NCBI GenBank assembly: GCA_035578155.1
Contig: JAPWDM010000001.1
Coordinates: 79,610,925 to 79,674,924, forward strand
Length of the DNA: 64,000 nt
Reading direction: 5' to 3'
DNA from: Brachynemurus nebulosus
Lineage: Eukaryota > Arthropoda > Insecta > Neuroptera > Myrmeleontidae
The position numbers and the translations under genes are program-made. Each line of letters opens with the position of its first letter. The first letter of the stretch is position 1. This document shows, piece by piece, positions 1 through 11,738 of the stretch. A model generated the notes under the pieces. It saw only the letters and a program-made list of their open reading frames with translations, made no database searches and had not been told where the DNA came from.

Positions 1-490
1 GTGTGTTATATGTCTATGTGCTCGTTGACTGCATTTTTGAAAAAATAGTATTTTATACACCAAAGGACTAAGTGAAATAATTTTTTAGTCTCTTGAAACT
101 AAAAGTGGCATTTTATTTACTATTATGAGAGACTAAATCATGTCTTTCAGTCCCGGGTTTGCAAAAAATTATTTTTTGTAACACCTGCTTCTAAAGTTTA
201 ATATTCGAGCGTTGTGTAGTGGGCGTAAAGAGCAGTTTTTTATATCATTGTAAAACAAATGACAGTAACTGTGCGCGAAAGTACAAGTGTGCGTGAAAGT
301 AGCTAAAACTATGCGAGAAAATAATGATATTCATTTATCAATGATAATCATATTCAAATTAACATGGAAACGATCAACAAATTAATAAAAAAAACAACAA
401 CGTTCTACAAATTAATAAAAATTGCTTAAAAATAATTAATTTTTTTCTCTCTATTAAACTTTAGAAGCCGTCGTTATAAAAAATTATGTT
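1..490. other. Non-coding, nothing recognised
   Basis: AT-rich sequence without a credible reading frame. Short direct similarity between two phrases containing gcgaaagta and gcgtgaaagta near 270-300 is the only visible pattern. Confidence 0.6.
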
Positions 491-675
491 CGATACGTAT
501 GCGTAAAGAGAGGTATTCGGTAGGCTTAAATTGGGGCACTCGCTAAAGGGACTGACGTATGCACAACGAGATCTCGTGCGCTTACGCACTCGATCTCGTT
601 GTGTATACGTCAGTCCCTTAGACTCGTGCCCGAATTTAAGCCTACTAGAATACCTCTCTTTACGCATATGTATCG
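491..675. repeat. 185-bp long hairpin (foldback repeat)
   Basis: Arms 491-573 and 592-675 are reverse complements at about 90% identity by eye. They are joined by an 18-base loop that is itself partly self-complementary (gtgcg/cgcac). The hairpin is more GC-rich than its surroundings. The short open frames read across it on both strands are mirror images created by the palindrome, so I do not call a gene. It could be a small foldback MITE or the source of a hairpin RNA. No target duplication was recognised. Confidence 0.75.
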
Positions 676-2298
676 AAAATAACTATTTCTTCCGTGGTTG
701 TCATTTCTCTTTATGATTTTAGAACTGAATAAAAACTAGGTTAATTTAGGACTCAAGTCTCAAGAAATTAGTTATAGTTCTCAAGAAATTAGTTATAGAA
801 TGTTAAACAATATTTAATAAAATAACCGTAAATAGATTAAAATGATTAGGTAAATAACGAAATTTTAAATAATAGGTGAAAAAGAATTTCCGTCAAACTG
901 AAATTTGATAAATTTTGCCCTTATCTATGATAAATTTGATATATGCGACATCTATATTCTAAAACTTAAATCTGCCTATAAATAGTACATAGCGTACATA
1001 GATTTCTGGAATAACTTTAAAGCTGAATTAAATTTAATGATTATTACAGTTACCATCTGATTTAATTTATTTATTTTTTTTTTTTTAGTTAAATAACAAT
1101 ATTTTTAGAAAATAAACATATTAATAATGTCATTATTCTTTTTTATATTAATTTTAAATTTCAACTTTTCAAAGTTATAAAAAATAATAAATAATTATTC
1201 TATTTCTCATTCGAAACAATTGTAGTGCTATCTACCAAAATAAACATAACTAAATTTTAAATTAATTTTCGTAATTATTTTAACAAACGAATATATTGAC
1301 AATATTTGCTGAGATTTATTTTAAAATTTTTTAGTTTTAAATAATTTCTAAGTGAATAATAAATTATAAAATTGTTTATTCTGAATTTCCCTTTTTAAAA
1401 AAAGGTAAGTTTTTCTTATGAATCTGTTTAATAAGTAACTAATATTCAATTTTGAAATAAAATATTAACTTCGTAGTTGCTCACATTATTATCAAATAGC
1501 CTTCATTTTTTTCAAACATGAAATACAATATAAATTAAAATACTTTTTTCAATGCAGATGTCAAACTCTTAAAATAATAATTAAAGATTATATTTTAATT
1601 TTCTGTTAATTTTTTTTTTAAATTTTAATTTAGAATGACAAAAAATTAGAAATATTATACGACTCCTTAATATTGTTATACCTAATTAGTATTAAGAATC
1701 GTGTAGGTTATATGATAAAGGTTGTACAATATCAAGATCATTTGATTGATTAGTATGTTACGTATGTTATACTATACAGGTTAGCCATAGTTTCGCTAAT
1801 TTTTTGGTCCCAATTTACAAATGCATATATAATTCAGTGACGTAGAATCTAATTATTAAAAAATTGTAAACTAAATAGGTTTATATGACATACCTATGTA
1901 TAAAAGAAAAAATTTTACAAACGTGTGCTTTCGGAAATCGAAAATAACTAACTTCGTCTTGATGAAGGTGGACTGGCGAATATTTACTTACTTTAAATAC
2001 AAAATCTGTTTTCCATTTTTAAATTATACTTTTTACCTAGTTGAACGTCACTGGTAAAATACACGAAAATTACAGAATTTTTGCGTGCCTAAGGGCCGTT
2101 TTCATAATAAATTTTAAAAACTTTAAATTAACTTTATCACTTTAAACTGATTTTAATTTAACAGATATTCGCCTACTTTATTTTAACTTTATAATTTTAC
2201 CAATCTAAATAAATTGACATTTGCTTATAAACAAATGAGTAAGTATCATATCAAATTTAGGGTTACATTTTTTTGGCCCATCAAAATAAGTATTTCGA
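676..2298. other. Non-coding AT-rich stretch
   Basis: No frame with protein-like composition. Homopolymer A and T runs dominate. No repeat ends were recognised. Confidence 0.55.
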
Positions 2299-2463
2299 AC
2301 GACAGAATTGGTATTAATAACGACAAATTATTCAGACTACGACAATAAATGTATTTCCACGACAAAAAATGTAGTATAACGACAACATAAGTATTTGAAC
2401 GACAATGTACGTGTTAGAACGACATAATATTCATTTGAACGACATAAAATTCATTTGAACGAC
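2299..2463. repeat. 20-bp minisatellite, about 8 units
   Basis: Every 20 bases (one unit 19, one 21) the phrase acgac recurs, followed by a degenerate AT-rich tail ending in atttga or similar. The last two units (acgacataatattcatttga and its near twin) differ at two positions, while outer units are more diverged, as expected from recent local expansion. Confidence 0.8.
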
Positions 2464-3588
2464 TTGAATACGTCATATTGTTGTCCTGTGTTGTCTCTTG
2501 ATCACGTGACCACGTTACTCATATAATATGTAGCGCTATTCAAGCAATAATATTGACTAAAAGAGGCGATAAGTTAGAAAATTTTTATTTTCTTGTAAAA
2601 AGTATTCTACCGGTTTCAACGCCTAGTTCGCATCATCATTAGGAAAGACGTATCGCATGCTCTAGCAAACGGAAAACGAAATCAAACACATCAAAATATC
2701 CAATTTCCGAGAGTTTATACTTTATACACTAAAACTTATAAAGAAGATTCTTTTTACATTTGAAGAAGATGATTTTTAAGTAAACAAAATTAAACAAAAA
2801 AAAATTTTTCTTACGGTAAAAAAAGAACATACTCTAAGACAGCGACTTCCAGTGGGACAATTTTTGAATAATGTTGATAGCTTTTTAATGAAGTGATACG
2901 TCATTGGCTCTAAAACATTGAGTAGTAGTAGTAGTAGGTCTTGTAATGAAAATTAATAATGAAAAATTTCTTTCATAGTTACCAAAAAAGTAAACAGTTT
3001 TTTTACTAACTACAGTATAATACCTACATATTCGAACGAGCTTGTCACGTAAGCTGCTTTTGCTTGATGTTTTTGATTACGTCATTTTCAACGTAAATTT
3101 TGTAATTTTATTTAATTAAAATTTTTATATTTTTGAATGAAATAACTTGTAAAAAACCAATATTCAGTATTATTATGACTCGAGCAATTATTTAAAAATC
3201 AAAATAGATATTTTTCAACTACTGTCAAATACGCCATTCTATATTGATTTATCCAAAATATATTATTTTGATAGAATATTATTACATATATACTTACAAT
3301 TTGAATAACATTTAAGTAATTTTTTTTTTAAAGTTTTTATAATAAACATGTTGGATCGAGAACTTTTGACGTACCTTACGTAGGTTTTCATTTCAAAAAA
3401 TTCTAAAAAAAAAATAAATTAAAAAAAATATTTTCATTATTTATATACTTTTTATACAATTTTCTAAAACTGCATATTTATGTGTACAAATACATATATG
3501 CATGTAAAGAATTAAGTATTGAATATAAATACTGTAGTAACATAAATGAATTAAAAAAAAAAGAAACCTATACATAATATACATATAA
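2464..3588. other. Non-coding, nothing recognised
   Basis: AT-rich sequence. Contains a short palindrome around gatcacgtgac near 2500 and an (agt)n run near 2921-2936, but no gene. Confidence 0.5.
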
Positions 3589-3590
3589 TA

Positions 3591-4143
3591 CAGTCAAATC
3601 TGAGTAAGGGAGAACTGAGTAAGTGAGAAAACTCTGTAAGTGTGAGTAATTGTCAGGTCTCGTAATTTTACCACTTTAAAACCTCTATGAGTGAGAAACA
3701 AAAAACTGTATATGTGAAAGTCGTTTTTCGCTCATAGACCTCCATAACTGAAACTGCTAATTGTCTATACATCTATATTCGACAGTTAAACGTATTTAAC
3801 ATTTGCTGTTTATGATTTATTTTTAAATTTCAAAGAATTTATATTTTATTCGAATACCTGGATGTGCATATGTTCTTGTTTTATCACAGTTTTATATAAT
3901 ACATACTCTGTGTCCAAGTACATAGTATATTATTCTAATAAGTAGTATGTGGTAGTATCTATACAATACATACATGTTTCTCAATAAATATATTTAGATC
4001 TGGTTGTATTTTTTCTAAACCTCTATAAGTGAGATAGAACTCTTCCGTACTTTTATAAAATAGAAGCTCAGGTTAATCATAAACTTCTATAAGAGAAAAA
4101 TACATTGTGGTTCCTTGAACTCTCGCTTATCACGGTTCGACTG
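3591..4143. mobile_element. pogo/Tigger-like MITE
   Basis: The element begins CAGTCAAATCTGAGTAAG and ends, on the other strand, CAGTCGAACCGTGATAAG, so it has imperfect terminal inverted repeats starting CAGTC(A/G)AA. It is flanked on both sides by TA (3589-3590 and 4144-4145). The terminal motif, the TA duplication and the internal phrases 'cctctataagtgag' repeated in both halves match the pogo/Tigger group of Tc1/mariner transposons. At 553 bp, with no transposase frame, it is a non-autonomous copy. Confidence 0.75.
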
Positions 4144-4145
4144 TA

Positions 4146-4925
4146 TCTTGAAAAAAGATGTGTTTATTTTTTATATTAGAAATATAATTTTTTTATTTAA
4201 AATAAATGCTTATTTTTTTAAAGAACTTCTATTAATACTAAAAACTAAAAATTTAGTCTTAGTGTGGATTTTGACATAAAAGATTTTTGGAGCATTATTG
4301 ACTAAAAGATTTATATTGTATTTCTTTTTTTTTTCTTTTTGTTTTATACCATTTTATAAAAATGTATATGTATGTGAAAATACGTATAAAATTATGTTGT
4401 TATGTACTTAGAATAATTAGGTACTATAGTAATTATGATAAAATAAGAAATAATAACAAAAAAAAACATACATAAAATATTTTATTTAAATTTTAAATAA
4501 CTCTAAAATGTTTTCAACATTAACTGTCAAGTTCAGAAAGTCACATTTTATTTTTTCCTTTTTTCTTTTTAGGAATATTCCGAAAAAACTACAAAATCAA
4601 ACAAATTCAATTAATCGATCGATTTTTAATAATTCGTAAAATTTTAAACATTTGAATTTCGATCCTATAAATTACGTCACACTATTTAAACAAATTGTTT
4701 TTTAACACTCAAGAAAAATTTAATTGGTAATTTATGAATTTAAAATTTTTTTAATAAAGTGTTTTTTTTTTTTTTTTTTTGTACAAAAAACTTTATATAA
4801 TATTACGTCGTGTAATTTTTATTTTTTTTTCTTAGCATTGTATTTCTTTTAAGCAACTTTACTTAAGGTTAGTAATACTGTTAATAATTTTAACTCTTTC
4901 TACTATATAATTGTCTTCACGTCCT
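4146..4925. other. Non-coding, possible Helentron 5' flank
   Basis: AT-rich sequence with a poly-T tract near 4762-4781. It may include the 5' part of the Helentron that follows, but I could not locate that element's left end. Confidence 0.4.
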
Positions 4926-4980
4926 TTTGTTATTGTTTGGTCTTAATTTTTTTGTCGTTTTTATACGGTCATTTATAGCA

Positions 4981-5576
4981 ATGCCAAAACTAAAAAGTAC
5001 TGAACAAAAAAAAGATCAAAATAAAAAATGCAATAGAAAACGCAGAAGAAACGAAACAATACGTCAGTCTGATAACGAGACGAATAAAATATGTCAAAAA
5101 ATACGTCTTCAAGACGAAATAGAAAGAAAAAGACATCTACAAAAACAAAAAGAATATCACAAGAAGAAACTCATGCTTGCAAAAAATAGAAAAATGCATT
5201 GTCAAAGAAATGCAAAACATCAGAAAATACGACTAATGTCGGAAAGAAATAGACAATCTCATTGTCTAAGATTGAGACAAACCCAGACGAAACGGCTTTT
5301 GTCACAAGAAAATAGAAAAATCCATCAAAAGAGACTAATAGAGTCACAACGAAAGCGACTTTTAATTCCTACGCAAAGAAAAAATCATTGTGATAAATTA
5401 ATCAGAAACCAACACCGTCGCTTAAAAAGTGTTGAATTACGAAACAAACATAATATTACATTAAGTCACAATCAAAAAAAAGGTTAAAAAACCAAATTTC
5501 TTTAAGAATTCATAGAGCAAGGTTAAGAAATGGACAACAGAGAAGGCTAAGATCTATAGAAAACAAAAAAAACAAA
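4981..5576 (+). pseudogene. Helentron N-terminal Arg/Lys-rich repeat segment
   Basis: From the ATG at 4981 the frame encodes an extremely basic, Gln/Asn/His-rich segment built of repeats of about 21 residues (pattern R-x-x-H-x-x-R-L-x-x-x-Q-x-x-R-L-x-S-x-E-N). After the stop at 5485-5487 the same pattern continues in another frame up to about 5576, which shows a frameshift and not the true protein end. Such basic repeats are usual at the start of Helitron2 Rep-helicase proteins, probably for nucleic-acid or nuclear targeting (inference). The phrase continues in a third frame into the zinc-finger part downstream. Confidence 0.6.
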
Positions 5577-8500
5577 ATAGGACAACTTTAAATGCGTATT
5601 ATCACAGGATTAATACTAAAGAAAACAAAAATCGTATTAAACTTTTTCACAAATACAACACTGACATATGCGATGGTCCCTACTGGGAATGTACTTCGTG
5701 TTGTCGTTTGACATTTAAAAGTTCTTTAACTTATTGTAGAGTGGAAAGTTTCGTAAAAAGAAATGTCTCTCTTAATTTATTAAGGCAATGTTGTCCTAAG
5801 ATGAACAACGATTCAGAAATGGGCTACTTATGTTCAGCATGTAAGAATAGTTTGTACAAAAATAAGGTACCAAAACTTTCACTTTATTATAAAGAACTAC
5901 AGCTTCCTGACGTATCCCCTGGAGTTAAAAAACTTACTCAAATAGAAAAAATATTTCTTTCTCCAAGAATACCTTTCATGCAGATAAGGGCTTTTCAAGG
6001 ACAGCACTCGGTTAAAGGCAGAATAGTAAATGTACCAAGAGACGTAGAAAAAAATATTGAAATTTTACCACGATTACCTGACGAAACTGGTGTAATTTCT
6101 GTTGCATTAAAAAGGAAAAAGGCGTATAAAGATAATCTTATATTTCAACCAGTACGACTTAATGTTATATTTGAAGCATTAAAAGTCTTAGAGAATTGTC
6201 CTATATATAAGAAATATAATATTAAAATTGATTATAATAGGATTAATAACTTGCATGAGACACAATTGGCGACTGAAATTGTTAATACTGAAACTGAAAA
6301 CAATGATGAACCAACAGGGAACACGAATTCTGATTCTGATAGCGATAGTGAACCATTGAATGTTCCTGCAGATAACACTTTGCTTCATTCAGAAGCGATT
6401 GTATTTGCTCCTGGCGAAAAATTTCGACCAATCCCACTATTCCTAGATACTGACGCGAAAGCAATCAGTTTTCTTAAAATTTGCGGGGGACATATTAAGG
6501 AATATCCAAAACATCTAAGTTACCAAGAATTAGTAAAATCAGAATTAATGCGTTCAGACAGAAGAGTAGCTTCGTGTGTAGAAAAATTGTTCTTTTCAGC
6601 TACGTATTTACGTACACAAAAAATATCAAACAGTATATCAATTTGCATGAGAAAAAGCAAAGGAAGACAAAATACAAGAGTTCAGAATATACTGTCTGAT
6701 GATTTCATTAAATCTATAATTTTACGTGACAGTGGGTACAAAGTATTTGCGCCTGATAGAGGCTCACCCGCATTTTGGGGACAGAAAAAAAAGGAAGTAC
6801 TTGCTATGATCAATCAGTTAGGCCGTCCTACACTTTTCATGACTTTATCGCCATCTGAAACGAAATGTCCAGAACTTCTAGTAATTTAAAAAAAAAAAAT
6901 TGTCGATAATGTTGATATAACTGAAGATAAAGCAATTGAAATGGAATATCAAGAAAAAACAAAATTAATTAAAGAAGAACCGGTCACATGCGCTGTATAT
7001 TTTCATTATAGACTAAAAAAATTATTTAAAGTGTTGAAATCGACTAATAGTATTTTCAGAAAGTACGAGCTAGAGGACAATTACACAAGAATAGAGTTTC
7101 AACAAAGAGGATCTCCACATTCACATTCGCTACTATGGTTAAAAAACGCTCCACAACTGAAACAAGGCAATATGGAAAATATTAAGGAATGTATATCTTT
7201 TATCGATAAGTTTATAACATGTGATAGTATAAGTAATGAAATTCCCCCTGAATTAGTACAATTTCAAATACATAAGCACACTTTTACATGTTGGAAAAAG
7301 GAGAAAGATAGGAAAAAATGCCGTTTTGGCATTCCATCTTTTCCTATGAGAGAAAGCAAAATATTAGAACCATTAAATAATTCTGTTACAGAAACAGAAT
7401 TGAAAAAATATAAAGAAAAATTAACTCAAGTGAGACAATTACTTGATGACATGTATAAAAAAGAGGAGGATATCACGTTTGATGAGTTCTTACATAAATT
7501 ACAACTGACTGAAGAAGAGTATTATCTAGCTATTAGAAGTGCTCTAAAAAGGCCAAAATGTTTTTTGAAGAGATGTGTGAAAGATATCCGTGTAAATGCA
7601 TACAATACAGAAATTCTTTCTTTTCATAGATCCAATATGGATATCCAATACATAACTGACGTTTATTCCTGTGCAATGTATGTTCTCAATTATATTAATA
7701 AAAGTACAGGAGGCGTACCAAAGATTCTTCGAGATGCTATAAAAGAAGTAAAAAATGGTGATTTTTCCATACGAGAACAGTTGCGTTTTTTAGCAAATAA
7801 ATTTTTGAATGCAAGTGAATTCTCTGCATAAGAAGCCGTTTATTACATACTTGCAATGCCACTTTCAATGTGTTCTAGATCATGTGTTTTTATAAACACT
7901 GGTCCTCCCGAAAAAAAAGTTCCAATATTAAAATCAAAGCGAGATTTATTAAAACTTCCTAATACATCAACTGAAAATTTTAAGAAGGGAATTATTGATC
8001 ATTATAAAAACAGACCAGAAATTCTCAAAAATTTGTGTCTTGCAGAATATGCAGCATTCTACACTTACATCAGTAAATCATCTCGTAAAGCAACTGATAA
8101 TGATCAAAGTGAAACTGATGATGAAGAATTTACGGATAATGTTAATGCATTAAAAAAAAAATTTGTATTAAAAGATGGTAGTGGAATAATAATAAAAAGA
8201 AAAAGAGCAAAAATAATTCGATATGTGAAATACAATATTGAAAATGACGAAAATAATTACTTTAGAGAACAAATAATGTTGTTTTTACCATGGTCCAATG
8301 AACAAGAAGATGTCCTTAATGTGAATCATAAGGAAAAATTTGTTCAGTTTAAAGACATCATTCTTGAAAACAGAGCAAAATTTGTTTATGGTGACACGGG
8401 TGAAGATGTTCAACTTGATATTGAAAGAGTAATCAATGATCTTGTTGCACAAGATAATGAAAGTGAAGATGATAATGATGATCACTTTGAAAGACTGAAC

Positions 8501-8695
8501 GATTTTGAAATTTTGAATGACAGAGGAGACGAAGCAGATTTTTTTGTAGATATGGGTATCGATATTAACAAAAAAAGTAGTGATGATTTAGCGTTTCCTA
8601 TTCCAAGAATGATTGATGACGAACATTACAATCAGATGGTACGATTTTTAAATGAAAAGCAAAAAAAAATATCTTCATATACTGAATTGCCATAA
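5577..8695 (+). pseudogene. Helentron Rep (HUH nuclease) region
   Basis: One frame, read from about 5577 to 8695, with in-frame stops at 6887-6889 and 7829-7831. It starts with a cysteine-rich segment (CDGPYWECTSCC, then CC...C-x2-C) followed by a DUF6570-like block ending near 6230. An acidic linker leads to the Rep region. The HUH motif is clear: FQQRGSPHSHSLLWL near 7090-7140. The motif LGRPTLFMTLSPSE lies upstream at 6820-6860. The presumed catalytic tyrosine block CAMYVLNYINKS is at 7671-7706. Rep nicks and joins single-stranded ends in rolling-circle transposition. The stop at 7829 falls where relatives usually have Gln, so it looks like a point mutation. Confidence 0.75.
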
Positions 8696-10110
8696 ACAAA
8701 ATGAAACTCCCATTTATGAATGTGTATTGGGTGGTGCAGGTGTTGGAAAATCAAGACTAATTGAAGCAATTCAGCAAACATTACTCCGATATTACAATAC
8801 TCAAGAAGGGGCAAACCTTGAGAGCATTAAAATTTTACTTTGTGCACCAACTGGAAAAGCCGCTTTTAACATTAAAGGAATTAATCTCCACTCGGCATTT
8901 GTATTACCTTTAAATCAATTTGGTTTTGAAATGCCTCCACTTAGTAGCAGTGTTAGTAATAATAAGATTTAAAGCTGATAATTATAGATGAAATAAGCAT
9001 GGTTGGAAGTAGAACATTAGGTCAAATCAATTTACGACTACAACAGATTTTCCGTTCTGAAAAGCGTTTGCAGGAAAATCTATTGTGATGTTTGGAGACT
9101 TTAATCAGTTGGCTCCTGTTGGAGATCGATACATATTTAAACCAGATCCAAGTAATGTATATGGTAAACTTATCGGTAATCCATTATGGGAAAAATTTTC
9201 ATTGTATCTCTTAACGGAAATTATGAGACAAAAGGAAGATGCCAAATTTGCTATTGCTCTAAATAACTTAGCAAAGGGAACACTCTCAACTGAAGAAATT
9301 GAAATGTTCAATTCTAGAACAATTCCTACAGAACCACCAGAAACACTTAGATTGTTCAGGAGCAATGCAGAAGTAGATTCATTTAACGAGTATGTACTTA
9401 GTACTAGAATTGACGTTATAACTGTTACAGCAGTTGACAAAGTAATAGGAAACGTAACAGATGAAGTTAGAAATTCACTTTTGAAAACTATTAAGGAATT
9501 AAAGGTAACATCTACTTATGGTTTACCACGATTTATTAAACTAAGTATAGGTGTTCATTACATGCTTACAAACAATATTAATGTAACAGATGGATTAGTA
9601 AATGGAGCAGTTGGTGTATTAAAATACATTGAAAAAAATTCATTTGAAGATCTACTGAGACTATGGATAAAATTTGATGATCCAATTGTTGGTAAAGAAA
9701 CTAGAACTACTTCTAGAAGGTTTGCTATTAGTAAACACATTGATGAAACACTGACACCAATTGAAATGTTAGTTAGAAATATAAGACCTAGAAAAAATTC
9801 AGTAGCTATAGTGATAAGGAAACAGTTCCCCGTTGTACCGGCAGAGGCTATAACAATCTACAAAAGTCAAGGAGGAACATACAATTCTGTAGTAGTTTAT
9901 TTGAAACCTGGCATGAAACTAAACGAACAGTATGTGGCTTTAAGTAGAGTCACATCTTTATCTGGTCTTTATATTCGGGGACAATTTATTCCTCCACGAC
10001 CAAGCAATGATGAAGCAACCAGAGTCATACAAGAAGCTTTAGAATTAAAACCAGTTCAAATGAAATTAACATATTTAGAGAAAAAAAATTGTAATGATTT
10101 CTCTATCGTG
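8690..10110 (+). pseudogene. Helentron PIF1-like helicase domain
   Basis: Superfamily 1 helicase motifs appear in order: Walker A GGAGVGKS (8731-8754), Ia APTGKAA, Walker B IIIDEIS (about 8981-9000), III GDFNQLAPVGD (9091-9123), a GLVNGAVGVL block near 9593, V TIYKSQGGT near 9850 and VI YVALSRVTSLSGLYI near 9931-9975. These lie in three frames: a shift near 8690, one near 8972 and one near 9068. All catalytic residues I can see are retained. The domain unwinds DNA during strand displacement and is always joined to Rep in Helitrons. Confidence 0.8.
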
Positions 10111-10840
10111 TTTCATAATGTACAATCATTACGAAAACATCATGCAGATTTAACAGCAGATCCTTTTATTACAGCTGCAACTGTAATAATATTGGTAGAA
10201 ACATGGACATTATGTACTGATTGTGTAATGATTGATGGATATGCAGAAATATACAGAGTAGATGTAAAACGAAATCAACGTCATGCTTATGGAATTATCG
10301 TATATTGTAAAAAAGAAGTAGCAGGATCAATTGAGTTTTAACTACAATTGTGAAGAAAAAAGTAAATCTTGTAACTTGGTAGCACTAAAAATTAATGATA
10401 TTTATGTTTGTGCTGGTTACAAACCACCCACAACAACGATAACTCAAGTGAGAGACCAAATTAAAAGAATGTTGGATGTAGTAGCAACTGAAAATCACAA
10501 GGTTATTGTGATGGGAGATTTGAATATTAATTTGATGGCAAAATCATCGAAAACATTTGAAAACTTATTTATGTCAAAAAAATTAAATAACAAAATTATA
10601 TGTCAACCACCAACTAACGGAATGACACAAATAGATATTTGTTTTTCAAATATGTCAACATTATCTGCTCAGTATTTCGAATCCTATTACAGTTATCACA
10701 AACCAATAGTATGCGTTGACCGGAAAATTTCTGTAAATAATAATAATTTAAATAACATAACGATACCAACTAGTGCAAAACAAATTGCACTTCCAAACCA
10801 AGGTTTAAATTCTGATATAGATCCGAAAACTAATGAACAA
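10081..10840 (+). pseudogene. Helentron AP-type endonuclease domain
   Basis: Directly after the helicase the frame encodes an exonuclease-endonuclease-phosphatase fold. It has FSIVFHNVQSLRKHH (10102-), the E of VETWTL near 10200, and after a frameshift at about 10330 VMGDLNIN near 10510-10533, DICF near 10636 and a degraded SDH motif (SYHKP) near 10690. The third motif normally reads S-D-H, so the change to S-Y-H suggests loss of catalysis. An endonuclease of this kind at this place separates Helentrons from canonical Helitrons. It was presumably acquired from a LINE (known for the family). The frame runs on into the USP segment. Confidence 0.7.
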
Positions 10841-11738
10841 TAAACAGATGCTACTCATTATGAAGTATCCCTTTTATCTAATTCAATTGACAGAAACACT
10901 CAAACATTAATAAATATTAATAATTCCACTACAGAAAGCCAAAACAAAATTAATACTATCAAAATTCAACCCCCCAGTAAAGGCAATTACTAATTATCAT
11001 ACTCCAAAAAATAACCAAGCAAAGAAAAAAGATGTAGTTTTCCAGTAGGTTTCAACAATATAGATAACGTCTCTTGCTATGCAAACGTTATATGTCAGTG
11101 CATGTTTTATATAACTCCAAAGAGCAATCATGTCTGAATTAGTTGAAAATGAAATAACAATTCTTGCACGTGCTTACCTTTCAGCAAGTAGTACTTTGAG
11201 CTGTCAGTCACTAAGATTATTTGTTGATGAAAGAAATAACATTCGGCAATTCCGTTTACAAGAACAACAAGATGCCGCAGAATTCATAACATACTTTAGT
11301 AATTGTGTTAATTTCGTAAAAAATGTATTTGCACATAATTTAAAATATGAATACATATGTACAGTTTGTTCACATACTGTAACCAATATAACTGAAAATC
11401 TTATTCTAATAATACATTCAAGGGAAAGAGTATATTCATTGAAATGATTGTATGATATGAATTTCAACGAATCTCAAAAAATGGATGGTGAATGCAGCTA
11501 CTGTGGTTGAAATAATTCAAAAGTTACAAAGACAACAATCCTGTTGAGTGAAGAATGTTCTGTGATTTTCATTCAACTTGCTATTTTTAAACAAATAGAG
11601 GGACAACAAATAAAAAAACCACAGAATCTACATGGACTCAACAATACTAAAATAAAGATAAATAATTATAATTTTAAAGTATCTAGAATTATTTGTCATC
11701 ACGGATTAGATATAAATCTAAAATTTTTTCACCGTTAG
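10841..11738 (+). pseudogene. USP-like deubiquitinase domain, C-terminal to endonuclease
   Basis: The endonuclease frame continues past the TAA at 10841-10843 through a Ser/Thr/Asn-rich linker with two more stops. It then reaches, in the same frame, NNIDNVSCYANVICQC (about 11054-11101), which is the cysteine box of ubiquitin-specific proteases (family C19). A +1 shift near 11125 leads to QEQQDAAEFI (the usual QQDA-EF box, near 11257-11290). A C-x2-C pair follows near 11358-11370, then a second C-x2-C near 11493-11505 (the zinc-ribbon fingers of USPs), and a C-terminal block ending ICHHGLDINLKFF near 11691-11730. The catalytic His box (usually GHY) is degraded. Stops lie at 11445-11447 and about 11508. 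Family assignment is from motifs. The fusion to a Helentron is inferred from the shared frame. Confidence 0.65.

Noticed and set aside
461..716. Two small proteins on opposite strands
   Set aside because: Both frames are produced by the 185-bp hairpin and mirror each other.
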